This document shows, in pieces, positions 10,118-20,773 of a stretch of DNA of 64,000 bases. The notes under the pieces were generated by a model. The model searched no databases. It worked only from the letters and a program-made list of their open reading frames with translations, and was not told the DNA's origin. Both the position numbers and the translations under genes were made by a program. Every line of letters starts with the position of its first letter. The first letter of the stretch is position 1. The stretch comes from Rhodocyclaceae bacterium. GTDB taxonomy: Bacteria > Pseudomonadota > Gammaproteobacteria > Burkholderiales > Rhodocyclaceae. The stretch lies in the NCBI GenBank assembly GCA_028713915.1, contig JAQTNK010000020.1, positions 1 through 64,000 on the forward strand, given 5' to 3'.

Positions 10118-10312
10118 ATGTGTTACAGGCATATGCAGCAGCAGTCGATGGCCGCCAAGGACAGCGCCGCCAGCAGCGCCGAGCAGCGGGAAACGGCGGC
10201 GCCGGCTGTCACGGCGCCGGCCCGCCACCCGGCCGGCAGCGCTTACGAGCGCTTCATGGCCGAGATCAAGCAGTGGAGCGAAGAGCAGAAGGAGCAGAAC
10301 ACCAAACCCTGA
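10118..10312 (+). CDS. Small (64 aa) hydrophilic protein of unknown function, inserted between nifE and nifN on the opposite strand
   Basis: ATG at 10118 with RBS-like GGTAGGAGT; MCYRHMQQQSMAAKDSAASSAEQRETAAPAVTAPARHPAGSAYERFMAEIKQWSEEQKEQNTKP. Confidence 0.5.
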   Translation: MCYRHMQQQSMAAKDSAASSAEQRETAAPAVTAPARHPAGSAYERFMAEIKQWSEEQKEQNTKP

Positions 10313-10315
10313 TTC

Positions 10316-11821
10316 CTAACTCGCAGCGGCGGCTGGCACTTGACGCTCGACGCGGCGAGCCTCGAGGCAGTCGTCGCGCGCTAGGCGAGACGAGCAGGCG
10401 AGCCGATTTTCTTCCGGCGCCGACAGCCAGGTTCCCGCCGCCTTGGTCTTCGCCCACGGCGCGGGTTTCCTGACGGCGCGCCATACCGGGTTTTCGATGC
10501 TCAGCGCGAGTTGGCGCGCCAGTTCGGTCATGCCCGTGTAGCCGGCATAGCCGAACTCCCGCTCCTGGTTGATGTCGAGGAATGGAATGCGCGCCTTTAG
10601 CGCGGTGTAGAGATTGCGGCCGCCGGCGATGAGGATGTCGGCGGAATATTCCTTGTAGGTCGCGAGCAACGCCGCGGCACTGCCGTCGTCGATCATTTTC
10701 GCGTCCTCGCCCATGAGTTCGCGGATGCGCGCCTTGTCTTCCTCGGTGGATTTCTTGGTTCCGGTGGCGACGACTTCCATGCCCAGATCCTGCAGCGCGG
10801 AGACCACCGACCAGGACTTCACGCCGCCGGTGTAGAGCAGCACGCGCTTGCCTTTGAGCCGAGCGCGCCAGGGTTCCAGTTCGACATCGATCTTCGCTTC
10901 CTCGCGCGCAATCATCGCTTCGGTTCGCGCCGCGAGGTCGGGATCGTTCAAGAGCCGGGCGAAGTCGCGAAACGCCTGCGAGGTATCGGCGACGCCGTAG
11001 AAACTGCCCTCGAAGAAAGGCACGCCCCAACCCTCCTGCACCTTGCGCGCGACGTTGAGCAGCGCCTTGGCGCAGACCACCATCGACGCCTGTGCGCGGT
11101 GCATGGTCTGCACCTCGCGGTAGCGCGCGTCGCCCGAAAGCGCGGCGATGATGCGCAATCCCAGTTCGTCGAACAAGGGTGCGACGCGCCAGAACTCGCC
11201 GGCGATGTTGTACTCGCCGATCAGCGTCACGTCATGAACCTTGATGCCCGGCCGCTGCGCGGGTTCGGCAACGGGATCGGGTTCGCGCGTGCCGATGACA
11301 TGCGCGAGCATGGCTTCCCCGGCGATGCGGTTGCCGAGGTTCTTGGTGCCGTAGAAGCCGGCGCAATCGACCGGCACCACCGGCACGCCCCAGCGTTCAG
11401 CCGCGGCCTTGCAGACGGCGGCGAGATCGTCGCCGATCAAGGCCGTGACGCAGGTCGCATAGACGAACACCGCCGCCGGCGCGTAGTCGTCGATGGCCTG
11501 CTTGATGGCATGGAACAGCCGCTTCTCGCCGCGTCCCATGATGATGTCCTGCTGGGTGAGGTCGGTCGTCATGCCGATGCGGTAGAGCGCCGGGCCGGTG
11601 GTGCGCGTGCCGCGGTTGTCCCACGAACTGCCGGCGCAGGCGATGGGCCCGTGCACGATGTGGGCGACGTCGGCGATGGGCAACAGCGCGATCTGCGCGC
11701 CGTCGAAGGAGCAGCCGCCGGCCGTGGCGCCGGGCTTGGGCCGGGCACAGCCGGACTTCTCCTTTTGGTTGTGGGCGCAGGCCGGCTCGTTGAGCAGAAC
11801 GGCGATTTCACGGGTCTTCAT
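10316..11821 (-). CDS. nifE: Nitrogenase iron-molybdenum cofactor biosynthesis protein NifE
   Basis: [37 protein letters not shown]; NifD-like scaffold. Confidence 0.95.
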   Translation of the reverse strand: MKTREIAVLLNEPACAHNQKEKSGCARPKPGATAGGCSFDGAQIALLPIADVAHIVHGPIACAGSSWDNRGTRTTGPALYRIGMTTDLTQQDIIMGRGEKRLFHAIKQAIDDYAPAAVFVYATCVTALIGDDLAAVCKAAAERWGVPVVPVDCAGFYGTKNLGNRIAGEAMLAHVIGTREPDPVAEPAQRPGIKVHDVTLIGEYNIAGEFWRVAPLFDELGLRIIAALSGDARYREVQTMHRAQASMVVCAKALLNVARKVQEGWGVPFFEGSFYGVADTSQAFRDFARLLNDPDLAARTEAMIAREEAKIDVELEPWRARLKGKRVLLYTGGVKSWSVVSALQDLGMEVVATGTKKSTEEDKARIRELMGEDAKMIDDGSAAALLATYKEYSADILIAGGRNLYTALKARIPFLDINQEREFGYAGYTGMTELARQLALSIENPVWRAVRKPAPWAKTKAAGTWLSAPEENRLACSSRLARDDCLEARRVERQVPAAAAS

Positions 11822-11846
11822 GGCGGCATCCTTTCAGTCCACGATT

Positions 11847-11862
11847 TGCAAGCGTCGTGCCA
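11847..11862 (-). promoter_or_regulatory. sigma54 -24/-12 promoter of nifE
   Basis: Minus strand TGGCAC-GACGC-TTGCA: consensus -24 and -12 hexamer/tetramer, exact spacing. Confidence 0.88.
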
Positions 11863-11906
11863 AAGGCCAAGCCATTGATCGGCAAAGACTCGCGCCCGAA
11901 AGGCCG

Positions 11907-11922
11907 TGTCGCCATCCCAACA
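11907..11922. promoter_or_regulatory. NifA UAS shared by divergent nifE and nifQ
   Basis: TGTCGCCATCCCAACA (TGT-N10-ACA) located between the two oppositely oriented sigma54 promoters. Confidence 0.8.
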
Positions 11923-11995
11923 AATTCGTCCCACGCGCCATCGAGCCCGCGCCACGACGGACGCGGCGGCCATCCGCGGCGCGCGTCGGCGGCCA

Positions 11996-12011
11996 TGGAA
12001 GGAGTCTTGCT
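11996..12011 (+). promoter_or_regulatory. sigma54 -24/-12 promoter of nifQ
   Basis: TGGAAG-GAGTC-TTGCT; GG-N10-GC exact; nifQ ATG 12047. Confidence 0.65.
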
Positions 12012-12046
12012 TATAAAATAACGAAAAGGACAAACGAATTTCAGCC

Positions 12047-12580
12047 ATGAATCCGGAACCAAACGCTCCTCTCGCCCAAGCCCGTCGTCCAGGCGATCTG
12101 GCGACCGTCGTGTTTGCCGGCGTCATCGCCGAGGCATTGCGCTGCGGCCGGCAGCCGCTGATCCGCGGGCTGTCCGAAGCCCGCTTCCAGAAGCTGCTCA
12201 ACGAGTTCTTCTTCTGCCTCGCCTTGACCAACGGCAAGGCCGCGGCCGCGCCGGACGACGAGTTCGACGATCTCGTCGAACTGCTGCTGGAGCACCGGGT
12301 CGAGCCTTCCGAACAAAACGCCTGGCTGGCTTACGCCGTGGCCTCGTCCGCGATGGGCGCAAACCATCTTTGGCAGGACATGGGACTGCCCAGCCGCAAG
12401 GCATTGTCCGAACTGATGCGCGAGCATTTCCCCGCCCTCGCCGCGGCCAACACACGCGACATGAAGTGGAAGAAGTTCTTCTACCGGCAGTTGTGCGGGC
12501 GCGCCGGCGTGCCCATCTGCAAGTCGCCGCATTGCGCGGACTGCTGCGATTACGCGATCTGCTTCGGAGCGGAAGATTAG
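12047..12580 (+). CDS. nifQ: Nitrogen fixation protein NifQ (Mo donor)
   Basis: C-terminal MKWKKFFYRQLCGRAGVPICKSPHCADCCDYAICFG = C-x4-C-x2-C-x5-C motif. Confidence 0.9.
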   Translation: MNPEPNAPLAQARRPGDLATVVFAGVIAEALRCGRQPLIRGLSEARFQKLLNEFFFCLALTNGKAAAAPDDEFDDLVELLLEHRVEPSEQNAWLAYAVASSAMGANHLWQDMGLPSRKALSELMREHFPALAAANTRDMKWKKFFYRQLCGRAGVPICKSPHCADCCDYAICFGAED

Positions 12581-12596
12581 CGACGCGCATCATTAG

Positions 12597-13664
<1,068 letters not shown>

Positions 13665-13702
13665 GCACGCGCGCCGCGCGCTGTCGCGGTAAGCTTCGCC
13701 GC

Positions 13703-14374
13703 ATGCTGAACGCTCCCGACCTCGCCGCCATCTGGCTCACCCTGCGCCTCGCCGGGCTGACCACGGCGCTGCTGCTCGTGATCGGCACGCCCATCGCCTG
13801 GTGGCTGGCGCGCACGCGCCATTGGGCGAAGGGGCCGATCGGCGCCGTGGTGACGCTGCCGCTGGTGCTGCCGCCGGCGGTGCTCGGCTTCTACCTGCTG
13901 GTGCTGATGGGACCGGACGGCCCCGTCGGTCATCTGACGCAGGCGCTCGGGCTGGGACTGCTGCCGTTCACCTTCCCCGGCCTCGTCGTCGCCTCGGTCA
14001 TCTACTCGATGCCCTTCGTCGTCCAGCCGCTGCGGCAGGCTTTCGAGGCCATCGGCGCGCGGCCGCTCGAAGCGGCCGCCACGCTGCGCGCCTCGCCGCT
14101 GGATGTCTTCTTCACCATCGCCCTGCCGCTGGCGCTGCCCGGCTTTGCCAGCGCCGCCATCCTCGGCTTCGCGCATACCGTGGGCGAATTCGGCGTCGTG
14201 CTGATGATCGGCGGCAACATCCCCGGCAAGACGCAAGTGTTGTCGATGGCGATCTACAACCACGTCGAGGCGCTCGAATACGGCGCGGCCCACTGGCTGG
14301 CCGGCGGCATGCTGCTGTTCTCCTTCCTCGCCCTGCTCGCGCTTTACACGCGCGGCGGGAAACGGCCGACATGA
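13703..14374 (+). CDS. modB: Molybdate ABC transporter permease
   Basis: [27 protein letters not shown]...; [26 protein letters not shown]. Confidence 0.95.
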   Translation: MLNAPDLAAIWLTLRLAGLTTALLLVIGTPIAWWLARTRHWAKGPIGAVVTLPLVLPPAVLGFYLLVLMGPDGPVGHLTQALGLGLLPFTFPGLVVASVIYSMPFVVQPLRQAFEAIGARPLEAAATLRASPLDVFFTIALPLALPGFASAAILGFAHTVGEFGVVLMIGGNIPGKTQVLSMAIYNHVEALEYGAAHWLAGGMLLFSFLALLALYTRGGKRPT

Positions 14375-15447
14375 GCATCGCCGCCCGTTTCCGCATCGCC
14401 TTCCCCGGCTTCGTGCTCGACGCCGACCTCACCCTGCCCGGCCGCGGCGTAACGGCGCTGTTCGGGCCCTCGGGCTCGGGCAAGACCACCTTGCTGCGCG
14501 CCATCGCCGGGCTGGAGCGCGTCGCCGGCGGTCATCTCGTGGTCAATGGCGACACTTGGCAGGACGACGAGCGCCGCATCTTCCTGCCGACCCACCAGCG
14601 TCCGCTCGGCTACGTCTTCCAGGAAGCCAGCCTCTTCCCGCACCTCAGCGTGCGCGGCAATCTCGACTACGGCAGGAAGCGCATCGCGGCGGCGAACCGG
14701 CGCATCGACGGCGATCGCGTCATCGATCTTCTCGGCATCGGCGCCCTGCTCGACCGGCTGCCCGCGCGGCTGTCCGGCGGCGAGCGCCAGCGCGTCGCCA
14801 TCGCGCGCGCGCTGCTCACGAGTCCCAAGCTGCTGCTGATGGACGAGCCCCTGGCCGCCCTCGACTACGCGCGCAAGCAGGAAATCCTGCCCTACCTCGA
14901 ACGCCTGCACGACGAACTCGAAATCCCGCTGCTCTACGTCAGTCATGCCCATGACGAGGTGGCGCGGCTGGCCGACCATCTCGTCATGCTCGAGCAGGGC
15001 CGCGTGCTCGCCAACGGCCCGCTCGGCGCCACCCTGGCGCGGCTCGACCTGCCGCTCTACCTCGGCGAAGACGCCGGCGTGGTGCTCGACGCCGTGGTCG
15101 TCGAACGCGATGCCGGCTGGCATCTGGTGCGCGCCGAGTTTCCCGGCGGCAGCGTCTGGGTGCGCGACAACGGCCTGCCCGTCGGCCATCGCGTGCGCCT
15201 GCGCATTCTCGCCCGCGACGTCAGCGTCGCCCGCCACAAGCTCGAGGGCTCCAGCATCCTCAACACCCTGCCGGCACGCGTCGTCGACGTCGCCGACGAC
15301 GCCCATCCGGCGCTCGCCCTGGTGCGGCTCGACATCGGCGCGTCGCCGCTGATCGCGCGCCTGACGCGGCGCTCGGCCGCCGCGCTGGAACTGCGCCCAG
15401 GGATGGAAGTCTGGGGCCAGATCAAGGCCGTGGCATTGATCGGATAG
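14371..15447 (+). CDS. modC: Molybdate ABC transporter ATP-binding protein
   Basis: Walker [27 protein letters not shown]-terminal MOP-like domain; ATGA overlap with modB. Confidence 0.95.
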   Translation: MSIAARFRIAFPGFVLDADLTLPGRGVTALFGPSGSGKTTLLRAIAGLERVAGGHLVVNGDTWQDDERRIFLPTHQRPLGYVFQEASLFPHLSVRGNLDYGRKRIAAANRRIDGDRVIDLLGIGALLDRLPARLSGGERQRVAIARALLTSPKLLLMDEPLAALDYARKQEILPYLERLHDELEIPLLYVSHAHDEVARLADHLVMLEQGRVLANGPLGATLARLDLPLYLGEDAGVVLDAVVVERDAGWHLVRAEFPGGSVWVRDNGLPVGHRVRLRILARDVSVARHKLEGSSILNTLPARVVDVADDAHPALALVRLDIGASPLIARLTRRSAAALELRPGMEVWGQIKAVALIG

Positions 15448-15451
15448 GCGG

Positions 15452-15904
15452 ATGGACATCGACATCGACTTCGCCACGGCCGCCGACCTTGAGCCCATGG
15501 CCGACCTGCTGGCCGAACTGTTCACCCTGGAAAGCGATTTCCGGCCCGCGCGCGACAAGCAAGTGCGCGGCTTGCGTCTGATCCTCGAGCAGCCGCAGAT
15601 CGGACGCCTGTTCGTGCTGCGCAGCGGCGGCGCGGTCGTCGGCATGGCCAACGCGCTGATCACCGTCAGCACCGCCGAAGGCCGGCCGGTGCTGCTGCTC
15701 GAGGACGTGATCATCAACGCCGCCCACCGCGGCCGCCGTCTCGGGCGGCGGCTGGTGGAGCACGTGCTGGCCTGGGCCGCCGGCGCCGGCATGTCGCGCG
15801 TCACCTTGCTGGCCGACCGGAACAACGCCCCGGCGCTGGCCTACTACGAGCGGCTCGGCTTCGCGCCGTCGGCGATGACGGTCTGGCGCAAGAACCTCGC
15901 CTAG
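15452..15904 (+). CDS. GNAT family N-acetyltransferase
   Basis: VIINAAHRGRRLGRRLVEHVLAWAAGAGMSRVTLLADRNNAPALAYYERLGF. Confidence 0.9.
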   Translation: MDIDIDFATAADLEPMADLLAELFTLESDFRPARDKQVRGLRLILEQPQIGRLFVLRSGGAVVGMANALITVSTAEGRPVLLLEDVIINAAHRGRRLGRRLVEHVLAWAAGAGMSRVTLLADRNNAPALAYYERLGFAPSAMTVWRKNLA

Positions 15905-16053
15905 CGCCTTGGCAGCGGCTTCGAAATGCCTTTGATTTCCAAGCCTGATCGACGCTTTCCCAGTCCGGCTTTTGTCGACAATTGGCCAGGGTCGACTGGC
16001 GGAAACCGCCCGATTCCTATTCATCGTTCCGTCATAGGCATTGGATCCTGGCC

Positions 16054-18150
16054 ATGAAAAACAATCAGCCGGTCACGCAGCAGGAAAAGCCTTTCCCCGC
16101 CGGGAAATATCTGGTGTCGAAGACCGACCTGAAAGGCATCATCACCTACGCCAACGACGCCTTCATCGACATCTCGGGCTTCAGCCAGGACGAGCTGATC
16201 GGCAAGAACCACAACGTCGTGCGGCATCCCGACATGCCGCCGGCGGCCTTCCAGTATCTCTGGGACACGATCAAGGACGGCCGCCCCTGGCGCGGCATCG
16301 TCAAGAACCGCACCAAGGACGGCGACCACTACTGGGTCGACGCCTTCGTCGTGCCGGTGCGCGAGAACGACAGGGCCATCGGCTACATGTCGGTGCGCAC
16401 GGCGCCGTCGCGGGAGCAGATCCGAGAGGCTGAGACCCTCTACGCCGGGCTCAACCGCAGCAAGGCGACGATCGACGCCAGGGGCAGCTGGTTCAAGCGC
16501 ATCAGCCTGCGCACGCGCCTGATCGCGGTGATGATCTTCATGGCGCTGATGATCGTCGCCGGCGCGGCCGTCGGCATCGGCGGCATGTTCCTCGCCAACC
16601 AGGACATCCAGGAAGCCTACCAGGAACATTCCAAGCCCTCGCTGGCCATCGCCCGGATGGTCGAGCGGCTCGGCGACAATCGCGCGCAACTGATGCTGGG
16701 CCTGCAGCACAACCCCGCCAATCCCTATGCGAAGCTGCACGATCACCCGCTCGAGACGCACATCGACGCGGCGCTGAAGAACCGCGAGCTGATCGAGAAG
16801 CTGCGCGCCGATTACGAGCAGCGCCAGAAGAGCCCGCAAGAGGAAGCATTGTCCAAGGCCTTTTTCGCCGCCCGCGACCGGCTGTCCCAGGAAGGCAATG
16901 CGCCGGGCCGCGAAGCCTTGCGTGCCGGCGACTACGACAAGGCCAGCGTCTTGCTGCTCACCAAGGTCAACCCGCTCTACGCCGATGTCATGGCGCGCGG
17001 CGCGGCGCTGCAGGACTACCTGGCCCAGAGCGGCGAGGCGAGTTTCGCCGGCTCGCAGCAGCGCTTCCGGACGATCCGCAGCATCAGCATCGCCGGCACG
17101 CTCGCCGGCCTCGTGCTGGTGGCGATCTTCGCCTTCTTCCTGGTGCGCGCCATCATCGATCCGATCCGCCGCGCCATCGGCCACTTCGACCGCATTTCGC
17201 AAAGCAACCTGACCGATGACATAGACATCTCCGGTCACGACGAGGCCGGTCAACTGATGCACGCCCTGGCGACCATGCAGGTGCACCTCAAGGTCATGCT
17301 CGACGACATCCGCCTGGCGTCCGCGGCCATCGACAGCGAATGCCGTCGCCTCAACGACGAGATGACCCAGGTCGTCGACCAGTCGAAGGAACAGCGCGAC
17401 CGCGTCCAGAGCGTGGCGGCGACGACCGAGGAATTTACCGCCACCGTGACCGAAGTCGCGGCCAGTGCCGGCCGCACGGCCGAGGCGGCCGTCCATTCGC
17501 GGTCGCTGGTCAGCGACAGCACGGCCAGCATGGCGAACAGCATGGCCGCCACGTCGCGCGTCGTCGATGCCGTGCAGGCTTCCAGCGCCAGCATCGGCGA
17601 GCTCAACCACGCCATCCAGAAGATCGGCGACATCACCAACACGATCAAGGAAATCGCCGACCAGACCAATCTGCTGGCGCTCAATGCCGCCATCGAAGCG
17701 GCGCGCGCCGGCGAGCAGGGCCGCGGTTTCGCCGTCGTCGCCGACGAGGTGCGCAAGCTCGCCGAGCGCACCAGCGCCAGCACGGAGGACATCACCGTGA
17801 CGGTGACGGAGTTCCGTCAGGTCACCGACAAGGCGGTCGCCTCCATGGGCCAGGCGGTTCAGGAAGTCGAGCAAGGCATCGGCATGATGCGCGCCAGCGT
17901 CAGCGGCCTCGAGGAGATCAAGTCGTCGAGCGAGGAAGTCGCCAGCATGGCCGAGCATATCGCCACCGCCGCGCGCGAGCAGGCGAGCGCCAGCGACCAG
18001 GTCGCCGCCAACATGGAGAAGATCTCGTCGCTCATCGACCAGAATACTTCGATGGCGCAAGATGCCTGGCAAGCCGTCGGCGACCTCACCAAGACCGCTT
18101 CGGGCCTTCGGGCGATGGTCGAGCAGTTCAAGCTGGTGCGGCGCAGCTAA
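16054..18150 (+). CDS. PAS-domain methyl-accepting chemotaxis protein (Aer-like)
   Basis: N-terminal PAS ([43 protein letters not shown]) and MCP signalling hairpin [41 protein letters not shown]. Confidence 0.95.
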   Translation: MKNNQPVTQQEKPFPAGKYLVSKTDLKGIITYANDAFIDISGFSQDELIGKNHNVVRHPDMPPAAFQYLWDTIKDGRPWRGIVKNRTKDGDHYWVDAFVVPVRENDRAIGYMSVRTAPSREQIREAETLYAGLNRSKATIDARGSWFKRISLRTRLIAVMIFMALMIVAGAAVGIGGMFLANQDIQEAYQEHSKPSLAIARMVERLGDNRAQLMLGLQHNPANPYAKLHDHPLETHIDAALKNRELIEKLRADYEQRQKSPQEEALSKAFFAARDRLSQEGNAPGREALRAGDYDKASVLLLTKVNPLYADVMARGAALQDYLAQSGEASFAGSQQRFRTIRSISIAGTLAGLVLVAIFAFFLVRAIIDPIRRAIGHFDRISQSNLTDDIDISGHDEAGQLMHALATMQVHLKVMLDDIRLASAAIDSECRRLNDEMTQVVDQSKEQRDRVQSVAATTEEFTATVTEVAASAGRTAEAAVHSRSLVSDSTASMANSMAATSRVVDAVQASSASIGELNHAIQKIGDITNTIKEIADQTNLLALNAAIEAARAGEQGRGFAVVADEVRKLAERTSASTEDITVTVTEFRQVTDKAVASMGQAVQEVEQGIGMMRASVSGLEEIKSSSEEVASMAEHIATAAREQASASDQVAANMEKISSLIDQNTSMAQDAWQAVGDLTKTASGLRAMVEQFKLVRRS

Positions 18151-18172
18151 GGCCGACTGGCGGCCGGCGGCA

Positions 18173-19156
18173 TCAGAAGCCGTAGGGCCGGTGCAGCCAG
18201 TCCCTCACCACCTGGGTATCGCGGTCCGGCAGGTAGCGGAAGCCGGCCTGCACGTCCTCGATGACGGCATTCGCCACGGCGTGCGGAACCGTCTTGGTGG
18301 TCAGCATGTGGAAGAACCAGGCCATCGGATAGCCGGCCCGACGGTCGAAACTTTGCAGCGCTTTCTGTAGCGCCAGTCCCTGCGCCCCGTAGGCGCTTTC
18401 GAACTTCGGCGGCAGGCCGTTGACGGCGGCCACCGGCGTCGCCTGCAGGATGGGCTGACGGTAGCGGTCGAGATGCTCGCGCACGGCCACCACCCAATGG
18501 TTGCTCAGTTGCGTGGCATTGCCGGCGCTGCTGGCCTGCCAGGCATCGAAGAAACGCTGCACGGGCTGCGCTTCGGGCTTCTGGGCGCTGATGCGGCCGA
18601 GGAAGGCGGCGACGTCGGTGATACGGCGCAGCGCGAAGAAGGCGGCGCCGACCGGATGAGCATCAGCCAAGCCGAGGGTGTCGCGCGGCGGATCGACGAG
18701 GTCCTCGATGCTCGCGGGCGCGACGCCGGCGAACAGGACATGGCTCACCGTTTCCTGCAGCTCCTCGATTTCGATTTGCAGGAAGTCGGCCGCCAGCGGT
18801 CCGGTGGCGGCGACGAGGTAATGCGTCCGGCCGCAGAGCCGCGTCGCCTGGAGTCCGCTGTCGGCGTAATCGTCGGCAAGCGCGTGCAGATCGTCGCCGC
18901 GCGCCGCGAGTTCGGCTTCGGCCCATTGCGCGAGGTCATCGGCGATGCGCACGCCCGCCGCATCGATGACGCCGCCGAGGCGGTACCAGCCGCCGCGCGC
19001 CAGGACTTCGCGAAAGCCGTATTGCGGCGCGATGCGCGACAGTTCCCTGGCCAGGCCGGCCGGGCCCGCTGACGCCGGCACGCGCACGCACATCTCGGCG
19101 ACGGCGCGGTTGAGATCGTTCCATTTCGTGTCGGGCGCGGCGGTGCGCATGTTCAT
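18173..19156 (-). CDS. Conserved-looking protein of unknown function at the 3' end of the nifHDK gene set
   Basis: ~327 aa ORF (MNMRTAAPDTKWNDLNRAVAEMCVRVPASAG...), co-directional and closely spaced with the upstream nif genes. Confidence 0.7.
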   Translation of the reverse strand: MNMRTAAPDTKWNDLNRAVAEMCVRVPASAGPAGLARELSRIAPQYGFREVLARGGWYRLGGVIDAAGVRIADDLAQWAEAELAARGDDLHALADDYADSGLQATRLCGRTHYLVAATGPLAADFLQIEIEELQETVSHVLFAGVAPASIEDLVDPPRDTLGLADAHPVGAAFFALRRITDVAAFLGRISAQKPEAQPVQRFFDAWQASSAGNATQLSNHWVVAVREHLDRYRQPILQATPVAAVNGLPPKFESAYGAQGLALQKALQSFDRRAGYPMAWFFHMLTTKTVPHAVANAVIEDVQAGFRYLPDRDTQVVRDWLHRPYGF

Positions 19157-19190
19157 GAGGTTGTCCTGTTGGGTTGCGGCCAAGTACGAG

Positions 19191-19472
19191 TCAGTCGGCT
19201 TCCTCGTCGCAAAGGGCGACGACAAGGCCGGTGGCGGCCTCGGCGTCGGCCGTCAGCGTCAGGCAATGCGCGGAGGATGCGACGTAGTAAAGACGGCAGA
19301 AGGTGTTGCCGGCGACCGACGGCAGCCGCGCCGGCATGTCGTCGTCGCTGCACACCGTGAAGTGCACGCCGGGGAAAGTGCTGCGCAAGTGCGCGACCAA
19401 CGCGTCGCCGGCAATGCTGACGCGGCTGGCCACCTGATCCATCACCTTCGCCAGGAGCGCGGCTTCGATCAT
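19191..19472 (-). CDS. Small protein in nif operon (DUF6129-like)
   Basis: 93 aa MIEAALLAKVMDQVASRVSIAGDALVAHLRSTFPGVHFTVCSDDDMPARL; overlaps the nifY-like gene stop. Confidence 0.7.
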   Translation of the reverse strand: MIEAALLAKVMDQVASRVSIAGDALVAHLRSTFPGVHFTVCSDDDMPARLPSVAGNTFCRLYYVASSAHCLTLTADAEAATGLVVALCDEEAD

Positions 19473-20185
19473 GGTTCGACCACCCGTTCGGCGAACTTCT
19501 CCAGCGACGCGGCCTTCACGCCCATGGCCTTGGCCAGCCAGGGCGGCGGACTGGTCAGCGCCTGCTGCAGGCGCGCCAGGTTCTCGCGCGCGCCGCCGGG
19601 ACGCGCGACCTTTACCGGATGGACGCCGGCGCGCACGACCTTGGCGGCGGCCGGGCCGCCGATCGACTGGACATAGACGACCTGGCAGTCGCCGATGAGC
19701 TGGGCGCGCGCCGCGTTGCGGTCTTCGGCATGGTCGGCTTCCAGCGTCGGGCGCGCTGCGACGAGCCGCAGCTCGGCCGGCGCGACTTGATAGATCAGGA
19801 AGCGCTCGCAGGAGCCGAAATGCCCGTCGAGTTCCTCGCCCAGGTTGGAAGCGCAGGCGACGCGGATCGAGCCGGGCATGTCGCCATCCTGGTAAGCATC
19901 GAGCGGCGGCAGCGCGCTATGCGCGACGTCCTCGCCCCACAGCAGGCGCACGACGGCTTTGAGCGATTCGCTGTCGGCGCCGACGACGCAGTTCTCGTCG
20001 GCATGGTCGCCGGCCAGGATCTCGCGCAAGTCGGAGACGGTGAGTTCGGCGAGTTTGGTTTCGGTCAGCGGCATGCCGAGTTTGGTGGCGATGGCCGTCA
20101 CCAGGCCGGCGGCGGAAACGCCCGGCAGTTCGCGCGCGGCCAGGGCGATGCGCAGCGCCGCTTCACGGGTCATCGATGCAGACAT
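19469..20185 (-). CDS. NifY/NafY-type dinitrogenase cofactor-binding protein (NifX domain)
   Basis: IRVACASNLGEELDGHFGSCERFLIYQVAPAELRLVAARPT...: NifX/NifB C-terminal-like domain. Confidence 0.8.
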   Translation of the reverse strand: MSASMTREAALRIALAARELPGVSAAGLVTAIATKLGMPLTETKLAELTVSDLREILAGDHADENCVVGADSESLKAVVRLLWGEDVAHSALPPLDAYQDGDMPGSIRVACASNLGEELDGHFGSCERFLIYQVAPAELRLVAARPTLEADHAEDRNAARAQLIGDCQVVYVQSIGGPAAAKVVRAGVHPVKVARPGGARENLARLQQALTSPPPWLAKAMGVKAASLEKFAERVVEP

Positions 20186-20275
20186 GTGGTTATTCCTTTC
20201 GAGCGCAGCGAGCCGATCAGTCGCCTCCCCCGCGAGGGGGAGGATGGGAGGGGGCGGGCGCTAATGTGTCGTGTA

Positions 20276-20473
20276 TCAGAGATACACGATGCAGGCCTCG
20301 CCCGCCGGGCAGGCGTCAACGCACTTCGGCGTATCGGCCTCGCCCTCGCACTCGGTGCAGGTTTCCTTGTTGATCTTGAAAATGCCGCCCTTGTCGGTGA
20401 TCGACTTGGTCGGGCAGACCGGCACGCAATCGCCGCAAGACGTGCATTCCGCTTGAACGATCTTCATTGCCAT
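20276..20473 (-). CDS. 2[4Fe-4S] ferredoxin (FdxN type)
   Basis: MAMKIVQAECTSCGDCVPVCPTKSI...CTECEGEADTPKCVDACP. Confidence 0.85.
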   Translation of the reverse strand: MAMKIVQAECTSCGDCVPVCPTKSITDKGGIFKINKETCTECEGEADTPKCVDACPAGEACIVYL

Positions 20474-20497
20474 GATGCTTCTCCTTTCGTTGCTGAA

Positions 20498-20719
20498 TTA
20501 CTCGACGCCGTCGAGACGCTTGGCGCGCACCGAATACGGCAGCCGCGCCGGTGCGGCCTGGGGCTCGATGAAATAGGCGCCGCCGTTGCCGAGCCTGATC
20601 TCGCCGCCCCACTTCTCGGGCGTGTCGAACTCCATCGAGACGATGCTGTCCTCGATGTCGCGCTTGGGCATGTAGAACACGTAGCCCTTGTCGCCCTTGC
20701 GGATCATGATGTTGGCCAT
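20498..20719 (-). CDS. nifT: Putative nitrogen fixation protein NifT/FixU
   Basis: MANIMIRKGDKGYVFYMPKRDIEDSIVSMEFDTPEKWGGEIRLGNGGAYFIEP, immediately after nifK. Confidence 0.9.
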   Translation of the reverse strand: MANIMIRKGDKGYVFYMPKRDIEDSIVSMEFDTPEKWGGEIRLGNGGAYFIEPQAAPARLPYSVRAKRLDGVE

Positions 20720-20773
20720 TCGGTTTCTCCCGATGATCCGGCGGAACCTTGCGGGCTCCGCCGGCAACCCTGC

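Noticed and set aside
9943-10118. Possible sigma54 promoter for the small ORF at 10118 (CGGCCGATAGGCTTGCG, TTGGCCTCGCCGGGCG)
   Set aside because: GG-GC spacing is 11 rather than 10, or the -12 box is missing; not reported as a feature.
16021-18072. 683-aa minus-strand ORF opposite the PAS chemoreceptor
   Set aside because: Antisense to a textbook MCP; repetitive Asp/Gly/His composition.
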